From an uncultured Tateyamaria sp. (GTDB lineage Bacteria > Pseudomonadota > Alphaproteobacteria > Rhodobacterales > Rhodobacteraceae), in assembly GCF_947503705.1 (NCBI RefSeq), contig NZ_CANNES010000001.1, positions 310,001-374,000 of the forward strand: DNA of 64,000 bases. Direction: 5' to 3'. Positions 25,793 through 34,546 of this stretch are shown here, in pieces. Under the pieces are notes generated by a model. That model worked only from the letters and a program-made list of their open reading frames with translations. It had not been told where the DNA came from and did not search any database. Each line of letters starts with the position of its first letter. The stretch's first letter is position 1. The translations under genes and the position numbers were made by a program.

Positions 25793-27175
25793 ATGCCGCT
25801 GTCCTTCGCCACCGATCCAACCGACGCCATTCCTTTGCATCTGCTGGACGAGGATAACGCCAGCAAGTGGATTGCGGCACAGGATGAGGCGACCCAAAAC
25901 TGGGCCAAAGTCAACGGATTCACCGGCGGTCTAGGGCAAGTTCTGGTCTGTCCGGGCCCAAATGGAATCGCGCTGTGCGCCGCGGGTTACGGCACCGAAG
26001 CCGCGCGTGCACGGGGGCGATTCCACCTGGCTGCCGCGGCCAATCGCCTGCCCGCTGGCGCATATGTGTTGCATCACGACCTGAGCACCGAAACACTGGA
26101 AAACGAAGCGCTCGGTTGGCTTCTCGCCAGCTACCGCTTTGATCGCTACAAGAGCCAATCGGCCATGCAGGCGCAGCTGCTGGCGCCCGAAGGTATTGAA
26201 AAGGAACGCATTACCGCCATCGCCAATGGCGAGGCGCTCACACGGACACTGATCAACACACCCGCCTCAGACATGGGCCCGCCCGACCTGGAAGATGCCG
26301 CGCGCGACCTTGCCACTTCGTTCAACGCGCAGTTCGGCGTGACCATCGGTGATGACCTCCTCGATCAGAACCTCCCGATGATTCACGCCGTGGGTCGCGC
26401 CGCCAACCGCGCTCCGCGCCTTATCGACATGCGCTGGGGCGATGCGGGCCCAAAATTGACGCTTGTCGGCAAAGGGGTCTGCTTTGACACAGGCGGGCTC
26501 AACCTCAAACCTGGTGCCTCCATGGGGTTGATGAAGAAGGATATGGGAGGATCGGCGGCAGTCCTCGGCCTCGCCCACATGATCATGGCGATGGGGCTGC
26601 AACTCCAACTCCGCATCCTGATCCCGGCGGTCGAAAACAGTGTCGCAGGCAGTGCTTTTCGGCCCGGCGACATTCTCACCTCCCGCAAGGGGCTTACGAT
26701 CGAGATCAACAATACCGATGCCGAAGGGCGGCTGGTACTGGCAGACGCGCTGGCGCTGGCGGATGAGGAACAGCCCGATCTCATCATTTCTATGGCCACG
26801 CTCACCGGGGCCGCACGCGTGGCAGTGGGCCCCGATCTTGCGCCCTACTACACCGATGACACCCACTTGGTCGCGGCCCTCGAAACCGCCGCAAAAACCA
26901 GCGCCGACCCGGTTTGGCGGATGCCCTTTCACACGCCTTATGAGGCAATGATCGAACCGGGCATTGCCGATTTGGACAACGCCCCCAAAGGCGGCTTTGC
27001 AGGCTCGATCACGGCGGCACTCTTCTTGCGCCGCTTTGTCACCGACACGGCGAAATACATGCATTTCGACATCTATGGTTGGCAACCCAGCGACGCACCC
27101 GCACGCGCCAAAGGGGGCGTGGGTCAGGGCACACGGGCACTGCTCGCAGCCCTGCCAGAGGCGCTCGATCTATGA
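25793..27175 (+). CDS. Leucyl aminopeptidase family protein (M17)
   Basis: A 460-residue M17 aminopeptidase that removes N-terminal residues from peptides using two metal ions. The C-terminal catalytic half carries VGKGVCFDTGGLNLKPGASM (active Lys and first metal Asp) and the signature NTDAEGRLVLADAL, both complete; KKDMGGSAAVLG follows the first motif. The N-terminal ~165 residues are the usual non-catalytic domain. ATG at 25793. It overlaps the NlpC/P60 gene by 4 bp, a pairing that suggests peptide or murein-peptide recycling. Confidence 0.95.
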   Translation: MPLSFATDPTDAIPLHLLDEDNASKWIAAQDEATQNWAKVNGFTGGLGQVLVCPGPNGIALCAAGYGTEAARARGRFHLAAAANRLPAGAYVLHHDLSTETLENEALGWLLASYRFDRYKSQSAMQAQLLAPEGIEKERITAIANGEALTRTLINTPASDMGPPDLEDAARDLATSFNAQFGVTIGDDLLDQNLPMIHAVGRAANRAPRLIDMRWGDAGPKLTLVGKGVCFDTGGLNLKPGASMGLMKKDMGGSAAVLGLAHMIMAMGLQLQLRILIPAVENSVAGSAFRPGDILTSRKGLTIEINNTDAEGRLVLADALALADEEQPDLIISMATLTGAARVAVGPDLAPYYTDDTHLVAALETAAKTSADPVWRMPFHTPYEAMIEPGIADLDNAPKGGFAGSITAALFLRRFVTDTAKYMHFDIYGWQPSDAPARAKGGVGQGTRALLAALPEALDL

Positions 27176-27945
27176 CGGACGCACGGGTCACACCGGATCC
27201 TGCCATCGCCAAAACCAGCAAGGCGGGACAGATCGGATGGGCCGATGTTGACCTGCTGCGGCACCCCAACGGTCCCCGTGACCGGCAACTCCTGTTGGGC
27301 GACGCTGTCACAATCCTCGGGTCACGAGACGACCACATCTACGTCCAGGCGGAAAAAGACGGCTATGTCGGCTATGTCCCAAGTGACAGCCTGACGGAGC
27401 CTACAAAGGTCACCCATCAGATCACTGCGGCCGCCACCCATGGCTATGCCGATGCCTCGATCAAATCGCACGACCTGATCTGCCTCAGCTTTGGTGGCAA
27501 AGTCACGGCCTTGAGTGACGACCAGGAGTTTATCGAAACCGCCCAAGGTTTCATTCCGAAACAGGCGCTTTCAGAACTGCCAACCAAGCCCCAAGACCCG
27601 ATCACAACGGCGCGGTTGTTCCTGAACACACCCTATCTCTGGGGTGGAAATACGCGCGCGGGGATTGACTGTTCCGGTCTGATCCAGACGGCTATGCTGA
27701 GTGCAGATATCGCCTGCCCCGGCGACAGCGACCAGCAGGAACGGCTCGGGCACTCTGTGGCACACCAGGACTACCAACCCGGCGACCTTCTTTTCTGGAA
27801 AGGGCATGTGGCACTGATCACCAGCAAAAACACAATGATCCACGCAAACGCCCACCACATGCGCGTGGTCGAAGAAGCGATTGTCCCAGCCCTCACCAGA
27901 ATTGCAGATACCACTGGTCCGGTCACAGCCCACAAACGGCTCTGA
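27172..27945 (+). CDS. NlpC/P60 family cysteine peptidase
   Basis: A 257-residue protein with two N-terminal SH3-like domains (about 20-130, including DGYVGYVPSDSL and AQGFIPKQALSEL) and a C-terminal NlpC/P60 domain. The catalytic Cys is in GGNTRAGIDCSGLIQ, the His in KGHVALI, and a third polar residue in MIHANAHH. Such enzymes cut gamma-D-Glu to meso-diaminopimelate bonds in peptidoglycan peptides. There is no signal peptide, so it probably works on recycled muropeptides in the cytoplasm, consistent with its 4-bp overlap with the M17 aminopeptidase gene. Confidence 0.93.
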   Translation: MTDARVTPDPAIAKTSKAGQIGWADVDLLRHPNGPRDRQLLLGDAVTILGSRDDHIYVQAEKDGYVGYVPSDSLTEPTKVTHQITAAATHGYADASIKSHDLICLSFGGKVTALSDDQEFIETAQGFIPKQALSELPTKPQDPITTARLFLNTPYLWGGNTRAGIDCSGLIQTAMLSADIACPGDSDQQERLGHSVAHQDYQPGDLLFWKGHVALITSKNTMIHANAHHMRVVEEAIVPALTRIADTTGPVTAHKRL

Positions 27946-27980
27946 CCCCTTCTTTTGGCCGAAAATATCCTCGGGGGCGT

Positions 27981-28037
27981 TTGAGGGGGCAGACAGCCCC
28001 TTCAAAAAATGGGGAGTTTGAGGGGTGAAACCCCTCA
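27981..28037. repeat. Two tandem hairpins between convergent genes
   Basis: The first is TTGAGGGGGC (27981-27990) with GCCCCTTCAA (27996-28005), ten pairs with one G-U and a five-base loop. The second is TGAGGGGT (28019-28026) with ACCCCTCA (28030-28037), loop GAA. They lie between the NlpC/P60 gene and DUF2794, which converge. No T-run follows either, so they are probable repeat-type 3' hairpins or bidirectional weak terminators. Confidence 0.5.
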
Positions 28038-28078
28038 TCAGCAAAAATAGATAGTGTCCGCGCCAGCGGCCCTTTGGA

Positions 28079-28426
28079 TCAATCCACCGCGCGGATCAAC
28101 TTGCGTTCCAACACGCGCAACACGGTCTTCAGGTCATGACCGCGGCGCAGGATCTGACCATCAATGCCAATCACTGCATACATCCCCTGCTTGCCGCGCA
28201 GCTTGGGACGCTTCTCGATCCGGTACAGCGGATTTTCAGCCGTTCGGCGAAATACGGAGAACACCGCCACTTCACGTAAGGACGAAATTCCGTAATCGCG
28301 CCATTCGCCCGCCGCCACCATACGCCCATAAAGCGATAGGATTACCGACAGTTCGGTCCGGTGAAAGGCCACCTGCGGGCTGGGCATTTCGCGACTGTTT
28401 GAAGGGGGAGGGGTATGAAGCGTCAT
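28079..28426 (-). CDS. DUF2794 domain-containing protein
   Basis: A 115-residue protein of the alphaproteobacterial DUF2794 family, recognised by VAFHRTELSVILSLYGRMVAAGEW, YRIEKRPKLRGKQG and the C-terminus LKTVLRVLERKLI. It is basic and cytoplasmic, with no membrane segment; function unknown. Starts at 28426 (MTLHTPPP) and 28432 (MRMTLH) are both possible and differ by two residues. It is divergent from the paaI-paaK pair. Confidence 0.85.
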   Translation of the reverse strand: MTLHTPPPSNSREMPSPQVAFHRTELSVILSLYGRMVAAGEWRDYGISSLREVAVFSVFRRTAENPLYRIEKRPKLRGKQGMYAVIGIDGQILRRGHDLKTVLRVLERKLIRAVD

Positions 28427-28537
28427 GCGCATAGACTTGCGCGCGTTGACCGACAATTCAAGAGGGATCAACAGGATGCTTGAAAGCGTTACAAAATGAG
28501 TGCAGCATTGCCAAGATCGGAAACATATAGGCACATC

Positions 28538-28972
28538 ATGACCCCTCAGGACCGGGCCGAGCGCAGCGCTGCTGCCATGTGGGCGCACGACGCCGCCAGC
28601 AAGGCGTTGGGAATGCAGATCGAGGATATTGGACCGGGTGCTGCGACACTCACCCTGACGGTCCGCCCGGATATGCTGAACGGGCACGGCATCTGCCATG
28701 GCGGGATAATCTTTGCCATAGCCGACAGCGCCCTGGCCTTCGCCTCCAACAGCTATAACCAACTCATGGTTGCGCAGATGAACCAGATAACCTACCTCGC
28801 TCCGGGTCAGCCCGGTGAGGTTCTGTCCGCCACTGCGACCCAAACCGCCCATGCGGGGCGCACCGGGATTTACGACGTGACCGTCACGGGCGAAGGTGGG
28901 CGCAAGATTGCCGTGTTTCGCGGTCACACCCGCGCGATCACAGGCCAGCATTTCGACGAGGACGCGACATGA
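28538..28972 (+). CDS. paaI: Hydroxyphenylacetyl-CoA thioesterase PaaI
   Basis: A 144-residue hotdog-fold thioesterase of the PaaI type. It hydrolyses ring-hydroxylated or dead-end phenylacetyl-CoA intermediates to free CoA. The family motif NGHGICHGGIIFAIADSALAF contains the conserved His-Gly-Gly, with the nucleophile-supporting Asp in ADSALA; MNQITYLAPGQPG follows. I take ATG at 28538 (an in-frame ATG at 28496 adds 14 variable residues). Its stop overlaps the paaK start by 4 bp, supporting the phenylacetate assignment. Confidence 0.92.
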   Translation: MTPQDRAERSAAAMWAHDAASKALGMQIEDIGPGAATLTLTVRPDMLNGHGICHGGIIFAIADSALAFASNSYNQLMVAQMNQITYLAPGQPGEVLSATATQTAHAGRTGIYDVTVTGEGGRKIAVFRGHTRAITGQHFDEDAT

Positions 28973-30273
28973 AAGATCTCACACCCGCCACAACCACCCT
29001 CGACCCGATCGAGATTGCAAGCCGGGACGAGATCGAAGCGCTACAGCTTGATCGCCTGAAATGGTCCTTGGCTCACGCCTACAAAAACGTGCCGCATTAC
29101 ACGGCCAGCTTTGACGCGGCGGGTGTGCATCCGGATGACTTGAAGTCACTTGCCGATCTTGCCAAGTTCCCTTTCACAGTCAAACAGGATCTGCGCGACA
29201 ACTACCCGTTCGGCATGTTCGCTGTGCCCCGCGATCAGGTGGCCCGCATTCATGCCTCCTCTGGCACCACCGGCCAGCCCACAGTCGTCGGTTACACTGA
29301 GGCCGATCTTAAGAACTGGGGCAATGTCGTTGCCCGCTCGCTCCGCGCTGCGGGAATGCAGCCCGGCGATCTCTTACACAACGCCTATGGCTACGGCCTT
29401 TTTACCGGCGGTCTCGGCGTCCATCTGGGCGCCGACGCGCTTGGACTCACGACCGTCCCGATCTCGGGCGGTATGACCCCGCGTCAGGTCCGTCTGATCG
29501 TGGACTTCAAACCAAAGGGGATCACCGTCACGCCGTCCTACGCGCTCTCGATCCTCGACGAGTTCAACGCCCAAGGGCTTGATCCGCGCGCCAGTAGCCT
29601 GGAGGTGGGCATTTTCGGGGCCGAACCCTGGACGAATGCCATGCGCCGCGAAATCGAAGAGGCGTTCGACATGCATGCCGTTGATATCTATGGGCTTTCC
29701 GAAGTCATGGGCCCCGGCGTGTCAATGGAATGCGTGGAATCCAAGGATGGTCTACACATCTGGGAGGACCACTTTTTCCCCGAAATCATCAACCCCGACA
29801 CCGGTGCCCCCGTCGCAGACGGCGAACAGGGCGAACTGGTCTTTACCTCCCTGACCAAAGAGGCCTTTCCCATCATCCGCTACCGCACCCGCGACCTGAC
29901 GCGCCTGCTGCCGGGCACCGCGCGCTCGATGCGCAGGATGGAAAAAGTCACAGGCCGCAGCGACGACATGATCATCCTGCGCGGCGTCAACGTCTTCCCC
30001 ACCCAGATCGAGGAATGCCTGATGGCCACCCCCGGCCTCGCCCCGCATTTTCAGATCGAGCTGACCAAACCAGACCGTATGGATCAAATGCGGATACTGT
30101 GCGAGGCCGCCGATGGCAGCCTCAGCGTTGACGCCAAATCAGCCGCGGGCCAAACACTGGCCAGCCAGATCAAGCAATCCATCGGCATCAGCGTTCAGGT
30201 TGACGTGGCAGAAGTGGGCGGCGTCGCCCGCTCGCAGGGCAAAGCCGTCCGGATCATCGACAAGCGCGGTTAG
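28969..30273 (+). CDS. paaK: Phenylacetate-CoA ligase PaaK
   Basis: A 434-residue AMP-forming ligase that activates phenylacetate to phenylacetyl-CoA, the first step of the paa aerobic hybrid route. The AMP-binding loop HASSGTTGQPTVVGYT (about 94-109), the YGLSEVMGPGVSMEC segment and the hinge RSDDMIILRGVNVFPTQIE are intact, and length is normal. It forms a two-gene unit with paaI. The paaABCDE oxygenase, paaG and paaZ genes are not in the window, so the rest of the pathway must be elsewhere. It converges on dddL with a 4-bp overlap. Confidence 0.96.
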   Translation: MKDLTPATTTLDPIEIASRDEIEALQLDRLKWSLAHAYKNVPHYTASFDAAGVHPDDLKSLADLAKFPFTVKQDLRDNYPFGMFAVPRDQVARIHASSGTTGQPTVVGYTEADLKNWGNVVARSLRAAGMQPGDLLHNAYGYGLFTGGLGVHLGADALGLTTVPISGGMTPRQVRLIVDFKPKGITVTPSYALSILDEFNAQGLDPRASSLEVGIFGAEPWTNAMRREIEEAFDMHAVDIYGLSEVMGPGVSMECVESKDGLHIWEDHFFPEIINPDTGAPVADGEQGELVFTSLTKEAFPIIRYRTRDLTRLLPGTARSMRRMEKVTGRSDDMIILRGVNVFPTQIEECLMATPGLAPHFQIELTKPDRMDQMRILCEAADGSLSVDAKSAAGQTLASQIKQSIGISVQVDVAEVGGVARSQGKAVRIIDKRG

Positions 30274-30950
30274 GTGGCGCGCTTGCGGGTCGAGGTCAGC
30301 TTCATATCAGGCTTGGCCAATCGCTCTTCCGGCCCGGTCCAAGCATAGGCCAACAGGCACGGCTCCCGATCGCCGGTGGTGATCCGATGCTCGTGTCCTG
30401 ACCGGTTCAGAATAAGCGACCCAGGCGCAAACACCGCCTCGTTATTCTCGGACCACGCGCCCGAAATCGAAATATAGCTCTCTTCGATCTCGCTATGGCT
30501 GTGTTGGGGATAAGTGGTATTCGGGGCAAACAAGACAAAGCCCAGGATCAACGTTTCGCAGTGCACTGGCCCCTGTGGTCCCAAAACCTCGCAATAGGCA
30601 TAACGTTGGGCCAGAGCCTTGGACAGCTTTTCATAGCCATATTCCCAAGTCAGATCGTCACGCACCTCGCGCAGGGCACGGGCCATCCCCTGCATTGCGC
30701 CGCGTTCCCCCAGATCAAGAGCGCGGGCAAAATGGGCAACCACCGGCTTGTCCTCGCGACTGCGGGGCAAGATCACCGGGTTCTTGGCCATGGCTGCCGA
30801 CAAACGATCACGCACCCGCTTGCGATGGGACCGGATCGAGGGGCTGCCCCCCGCCGACCCATAGCGATAAAGCGCATCAAACTCGCGTAGCAAATACACC
30901 CAATTGGGGCGTTCCAACATCCGCACATCAGACCCAAGTGTTTCAGACAT
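30270..30950 (-). CDS. dddL: Dimethylsulfoniopropionate lyase DddL
   Basis: A 226-residue cupin enzyme that cleaves DMSP to dimethyl sulfide and acrylate. The metal-binding cupin residues are present: His150, His152, Glu156, Tyr159 in HSHSEIEESY and a distal His188 in GHEHRI. Upstream family segments are WVYLLREFDALYRYGSAGG, ALDLGERGAMQGMARAL and WEYGYEKLSKALAQRYAYCE, which separate DddL from DddQ and DddW. It is single, without acuI or acrylate genes next to it. It marks a marine lifestyle and DMS production. The 296-bp gap upstream is shared with the ABC-F gene. Confidence 0.93.
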   Translation of the reverse strand: MSETLGSDVRMLERPNWVYLLREFDALYRYGSAGGSPSIRSHRKRVRDRLSAAMAKNPVILPRSREDKPVVAHFARALDLGERGAMQGMARALREVRDDLTWEYGYEKLSKALAQRYAYCEVLGPQGPVHCETLILGFVLFAPNTTYPQHSHSEIEESYISISGAWSENNEAVFAPGSLILNRSGHEHRITTGDREPCLLAYAWTGPEERLAKPDMKLTSTRKRAT

Positions 30951-31092
30951 CGCGCACCCTCATGCAAACGAGACAGAATTTGGCCCCCCGTATATATGAC
31001 GTGAAGCTCGCGCAATGGTTTCCCGTACAGGCCACATTGCGCGCACAGAAAACCAGCGCTAACATCGGCTATATCCGGTCACATCGAACAAC

Positions 31093-31174
31093 AGGAGGGC
31101 ACAAGCTGAACATGCGTATAATCCGCCGACTTCAGCATGGTCCCCGTTTCGCCCTGTAAACTCGTTTGCAGGGC
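31093..31174 (+). promoter_or_regulatory. Leader-like mini-ORF and hairpin upstream of the ABC-F gene
   Basis: AGGAGG (31093-31098) precedes a very short frame (CTG at 31106 or ATG at 31112 to TAA at 31159; about 15-17 residues, basic, RIIRRLQHGPR). The stop is inside a perfect 10-pair hairpin with a CTCG loop (GCCCTGTAAA 31151-31160 with TTTGCAGGGC 31165-31174, one G-U). The hairpin sits 73 bp before the ABC-F ATG. This looks like a leader peptide attenuator, but no T-run follows the hairpin. The rest of 30951-31246 shows no clear feature. Confidence 0.3.
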
Positions 31175-31246
31175 CGGCCATGAACCACAACTCAGGTCTG
31201 CCCCAAGCCGCGCTGCGGCATTCAATATTTTGGACATCAGATCATC

Positions 31247-32770
31247 ATGGCGCTTCTCAACATCAATGGCTTGGGCGTTACGCTCAGCGACCCGCTTTTC
31301 ACTGACCTCAACCTAACCGTCTCCGCCGGGGACAGGATCGGGCTGGTGGCTGCCAATGGCCGGGGCAAGACAACGTTTTTGGCTTGCATCGCGGGACAGG
31401 CCGAGCCGACCACAGGTGACATCACCCGGGCGCGGGGCACGCGCGTCGGCTATGTCGAACAATACGTGCCCGAGGATGCACTGACCCGAACCCTCTATGA
31501 TCATGTGCTGGCGGCCCTGCCACAGGACGAGGCCGACTACGAAAGCTGGCGGGTCGACGTGGTGCTGGGCGACCTGAACGTGCCCTATGAGTTGCAACAA
31601 AAACCTCTCGCAGAACTCAGCGGCGGCTGGCAACGGACTGCCATGCTCGCCGCTGCCTGGATCACTGAGCCCGACGTGCTGCTGCTGGACGAACCGACAA
31701 ACCACCTCGACCTGCACCGTATTGCGCTCTTGCAGGATTGGCTCGCCGCCCTGCCCCGCGATGTGCCGGTGATCATGACGTCTCATGACCGTGCGTTCCT
31801 GGATGCCACAACCAACCGCACGCTGTTTCTGCGCCCCGAGCGGTCACAGGTGTTTGCCGTGCCCTTCACCCCCGCCCGCATCGCCCTTGAACAGGCGGAT
31901 GAGGCCGACGCGCGCCGCTTTGCCAATGACCATAACAAGGCCAAGCGGATGCGCAAACAGGCGGCCAAGCTCAAGAATGTGGGGATCAATTCCGGCTCTG
32001 ACCTGCTGTTGACCAAGACCAAACAGCTGATCGACCGCGCTGAACGGCTAGAGGCGGCGGCCCGCCCCGCCCACCGCGAACACAGTGCGGGCGACATTAA
32101 GCTGGTCAACAGCGGCACCCACGCCAAGGCCCTAATCACGCTGGACAATGTGGTGGTGGAAACGCCCGACGGTCGGGCGCTTTACGACACGGGGAAGAAG
32201 TGGATTTCGCCCGGCGACCGGGTCGTTTTGCTTGGCGCCAACGGTACGGGCAAGACGCAACTGGTCAAGTTGGTGCAACGGGCCTTGGCGGGTGACAACA
32301 GCCCGGTTAAATGCGCCCCTTCCGTCGTACCCGCCTATTCCGACCAGCATCTCAGCCAGTTGCCTGAGGCCATGACACCCATGCGCTGTGTGGCCGAACA
32401 ATTCGACATTGGGGACCAGCGGGCGCGGGGCGTGTTGGCAGGCGCAGGCGTGAACATCCAGATGCAGGACACGCGGGTCAGCGCGCTGTCTGGCGGGCAA
32501 AAGGCGCGACTTGCGATGCTGATCCTGCGCCTCAAGAATCCGAACTTTTACCTGCTGGACGAACCCACGAACCACCTCGATATCGACGGCCAAGAGGCGT
32601 TGGAGGATGAGCTGATCGCCCATGAAACCTCTTGCCTTCTGGTCAGCCACGACCGCAGTTTTCTACGCAATGTCGGCAACCGGTTCTGGTGGATCAAAGG
32701 CAAAAAGCTGGAAGAGGTCGACAGCGCCGAAGCGTTCCTGGAAGGCGAGATGGCAGCCAGTGTGGCCTAG
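31247..32770 (+). CDS. ABC-F family ATP-binding protein
   Basis: A 507-residue soluble protein with two ABC ATPase domains and no membrane domain, as in ABC-F proteins that act on the ribosome E site (EttA, Uup and relatives). Walker A motifs are AANGRGKTTF and GANGTGKTQL; signatures are LSGGWQRTAM and LSGGQKARLA; Walker B motifs are LLLDEPTNHLDL and LLDEPTNHLDID, giving both catalytic Glu residues. The linker between the domains (about 210-275) has the charged helical form of ABC-F but no long arm or C-terminal coiled coil. ATG at 31247. It likely modulates translation. Confidence 0.93.
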   Translation: MALLNINGLGVTLSDPLFTDLNLTVSAGDRIGLVAANGRGKTTFLACIAGQAEPTTGDITRARGTRVGYVEQYVPEDALTRTLYDHVLAALPQDEADYESWRVDVVLGDLNVPYELQQKPLAELSGGWQRTAMLAAAWITEPDVLLLDEPTNHLDLHRIALLQDWLAALPRDVPVIMTSHDRAFLDATTNRTLFLRPERSQVFAVPFTPARIALEQADEADARRFANDHNKAKRMRKQAAKLKNVGINSGSDLLLTKTKQLIDRAERLEAAARPAHREHSAGDIKLVNSGTHAKALITLDNVVVETPDGRALYDTGKKWISPGDRVVLLGANGTGKTQLVKLVQRALAGDNSPVKCAPSVVPAYSDQHLSQLPEAMTPMRCVAEQFDIGDQRARGVLAGAGVNIQMQDTRVSALSGGQKARLAMLILRLKNPNFYLLDEPTNHLDIDGQEALEDELIAHETSCLLVSHDRSFLRNVGNRFWWIKGKKLEEVDSAEAFLEGEMAASVA

Positions 32771-32802
32771 CGTACAGCTTGATCGCAAAACACGCTGCGC
32801 GC

Positions 32803-34461
32803 TCAGACAAAACTGCCCTGGCAAAACCACCCCGGCGACATCGCCCCGCCATGGCCGTAAAACAGCCACAGCCGCTGGCCACAGCCGGTGTCTGTGACCC
32901 AATAGTCGCGCACGCCGCTGCGCCAATTGGGGTCGTCCAGCCACCATTCCGGCGCGATCCGTTCTGGCCCAAGGGCGCGTTTGCGGGTCAGAGTCTGGCC
33001 CCGCCAGCGGAAAGTTTCGGGCAGACGCGGGGTCGCAGGCGCGTGCACGGGCTCGGGGTGCCACATCAGCAAGGGGCGCGGGTTGCTGGGTGCAGGCCAC
33101 GCCCCATCATGCGGTTTTGACCAAGCAGCAGCCATGACTTTATGAGACTTTTCAGGAATATGGCTGTCGGACGGGTGCAGGCGGCGGATCGCCTCCAGCC
33201 CCACACGTGCGCCCAGCCGCCCCACCAGATCATCCAGCGCATTGGCCTGGTTCAGGCGGGCCTGCACTGCGGCGCCTGCCTCCAGGTGTCCCACCGCATG
33301 GGCTTCATACAGCGGCTCGACCTGCACAGCGACAAGGCGCAGCATGTCAATACCAAAGCCTGCGTCGATACTATCTACCTTCATCTCCAGCAGGGGGCGA
33401 ATGCGGTTGGGATCATGGCTGGGCTGGGCTAGGCCCACCTCGACCACCTCAACGGAATGATCGCTGCGATGGGCGTAGAGGGTCACGTGGCGCGCGCCTT
33501 TTCCCTTGTTCTCCAACGTTTTGCACAGACGAGGTAGTAACCGATCCACCCCCGCCATCACGTCTTGGGTCAAGCCGATCGGCTCTGGCAGGGTCATGCG
33601 CACTGCAAAATGGTCAGGCGCCTTGGCGGGCGACACCGGCTCGGGCGCGCTGCCCATTGCCTGATCCAACCGCAGGACAAGGCCCCGGCCAAAGCGCCGC
33701 GCCAGCCCCGCCCGTGGTTGACCCAACAGGTCGCCCACACGGCGCAGCCCCAGCCGCGCCAGTTGGGCACTGGTGTCCGGATCAAGGCGCAGGGCCGCAA
33801 TGGGAAGGGGCGTCAGTGCAGTATATGTCTGGCCGGGTGGCGCGATCCGCACCACATCTGCGCGCCCTGCCCGCACAGGCGGGGCGGCCCCACCCTTGGT
33901 CCAATGCCGCCGCTTGCCCGCCCGCGATCGGGTCGCGCGCGCCTCTTGGTCAATGGCATCACCCGATCGGTCCGACCCCGTGGCCCGCCCCGCATAACGC
34001 GCCAGCGCCCAAGCTGCCCCGCGGGTGTCGGCCAGACCCATCAACACACTCAACCCCAGATCGGTGCAATCATCCTCAACCACCTGCATCAACGGCCCCT
34101 CACCGCCAAACAGATGCGCGCAACCCGTCAGATCCACCACCAGCCCGTCGCCGTCCTCGGGCGCAACCCAGGGGCTGAACTTGCCCGCCCAGCGCTGCAA
34201 CGTCTCAAGAAACCGCTGCTCCGCCACCGTGCTGCGCGGAAAGGTCATCAGCCCCGGACACATCGCATGGGCGTCCCGCACGGGTTGACCCACCGTCAGG
34301 CCCAAACCCTGCGCCACATCGTTAAGGGACGACACCACTTGCATATTTTGACGGTCTTCAATCACAGCCAAAGGCTGATCGGCCAGCGCAGGCCGCCGCC
34401 GGATCAGGCGTTCAGCCCCCAATCGGGGAAACCATAGGGACAGGATTCGGCGGTCGGACAT
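32803..34461 (-). CDS. imuB: ImuB-like Y-family polymerase homologue (inactive)
   Basis: A 552-residue protein of the DNA polymerase Y family, ImuB branch. ImuB bridges the SOS mutasome, binding ImuA, DnaE2 and the beta clamp; it is not itself catalytic. Consistent with that, the catalytic Asp/Glu of the N-terminal motif are replaced (LSLWFPRLGAERL in place of the acidic pair and following Glu). The palm and little-finger regions remain recognisable (FPRSTVAEQRFLETLQRW, PIAALRLDPDTSAQLARLGLRRVGDL). A LexA-type box lies directly upstream. imuA and dnaE2, normally in the same operon, are not in the window. ATG at 34461; ribosome site weak. Confidence 0.88.
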   Translation of the reverse strand: MSDRRILSLWFPRLGAERLIRRRPALADQPLAVIEDRQNMQVVSSLNDVAQGLGLTVGQPVRDAHAMCPGLMTFPRSTVAEQRFLETLQRWAGKFSPWVAPEDGDGLVVDLTGCAHLFGGEGPLMQVVEDDCTDLGLSVLMGLADTRGAAWALARYAGRATGSDRSGDAIDQEARATRSRAGKRRHWTKGGAAPPVRAGRADVVRIAPPGQTYTALTPLPIAALRLDPDTSAQLARLGLRRVGDLLGQPRAGLARRFGRGLVLRLDQAMGSAPEPVSPAKAPDHFAVRMTLPEPIGLTQDVMAGVDRLLPRLCKTLENKGKGARHVTLYAHRSDHSVEVVEVGLAQPSHDPNRIRPLLEMKVDSIDAGFGIDMLRLVAVQVEPLYEAHAVGHLEAGAAVQARLNQANALDDLVGRLGARVGLEAIRRLHPSDSHIPEKSHKVMAAAWSKPHDGAWPAPSNPRPLLMWHPEPVHAPATPRLPETFRWRGQTLTRKRALGPERIAPEWWLDDPNWRSGVRDYWVTDTGCGQRLWLFYGHGGAMSPGWFCQGSFV

Positions 34462-34469
34462 TGCAAAAA

Positions 34470-34484
34470 GTTCACATTTTGTTC
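34470..34484 (-). promoter_or_regulatory. LexA/SOS box of imuB
   Basis: On the minus strand GAAC, seven bases, GAAC reads exactly as the alphaproteobacterial LexA consensus GAAC-N7-GAAC (GTTC-N7-GTTC on the plus strand at 34470-34473 and 34481-34484). It ends 8 bases before the imuB ATG, so LexA would block transcription or early elongation there. Confidence 0.8.
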
Positions 34485-34546
34485 CAGCCCTGAATACGCT
34501 GAGTCGCCCGAACGAGTCGACCCACCTTCATTGTTCCAATAAATAC

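Noticed and set aside
33207-34437. Two long open frames on the plus strand opposite imuB
   Set aside because: Low-complexity Pro/Arg-rich translations, no homology to known folds, explained by imuB codon use.
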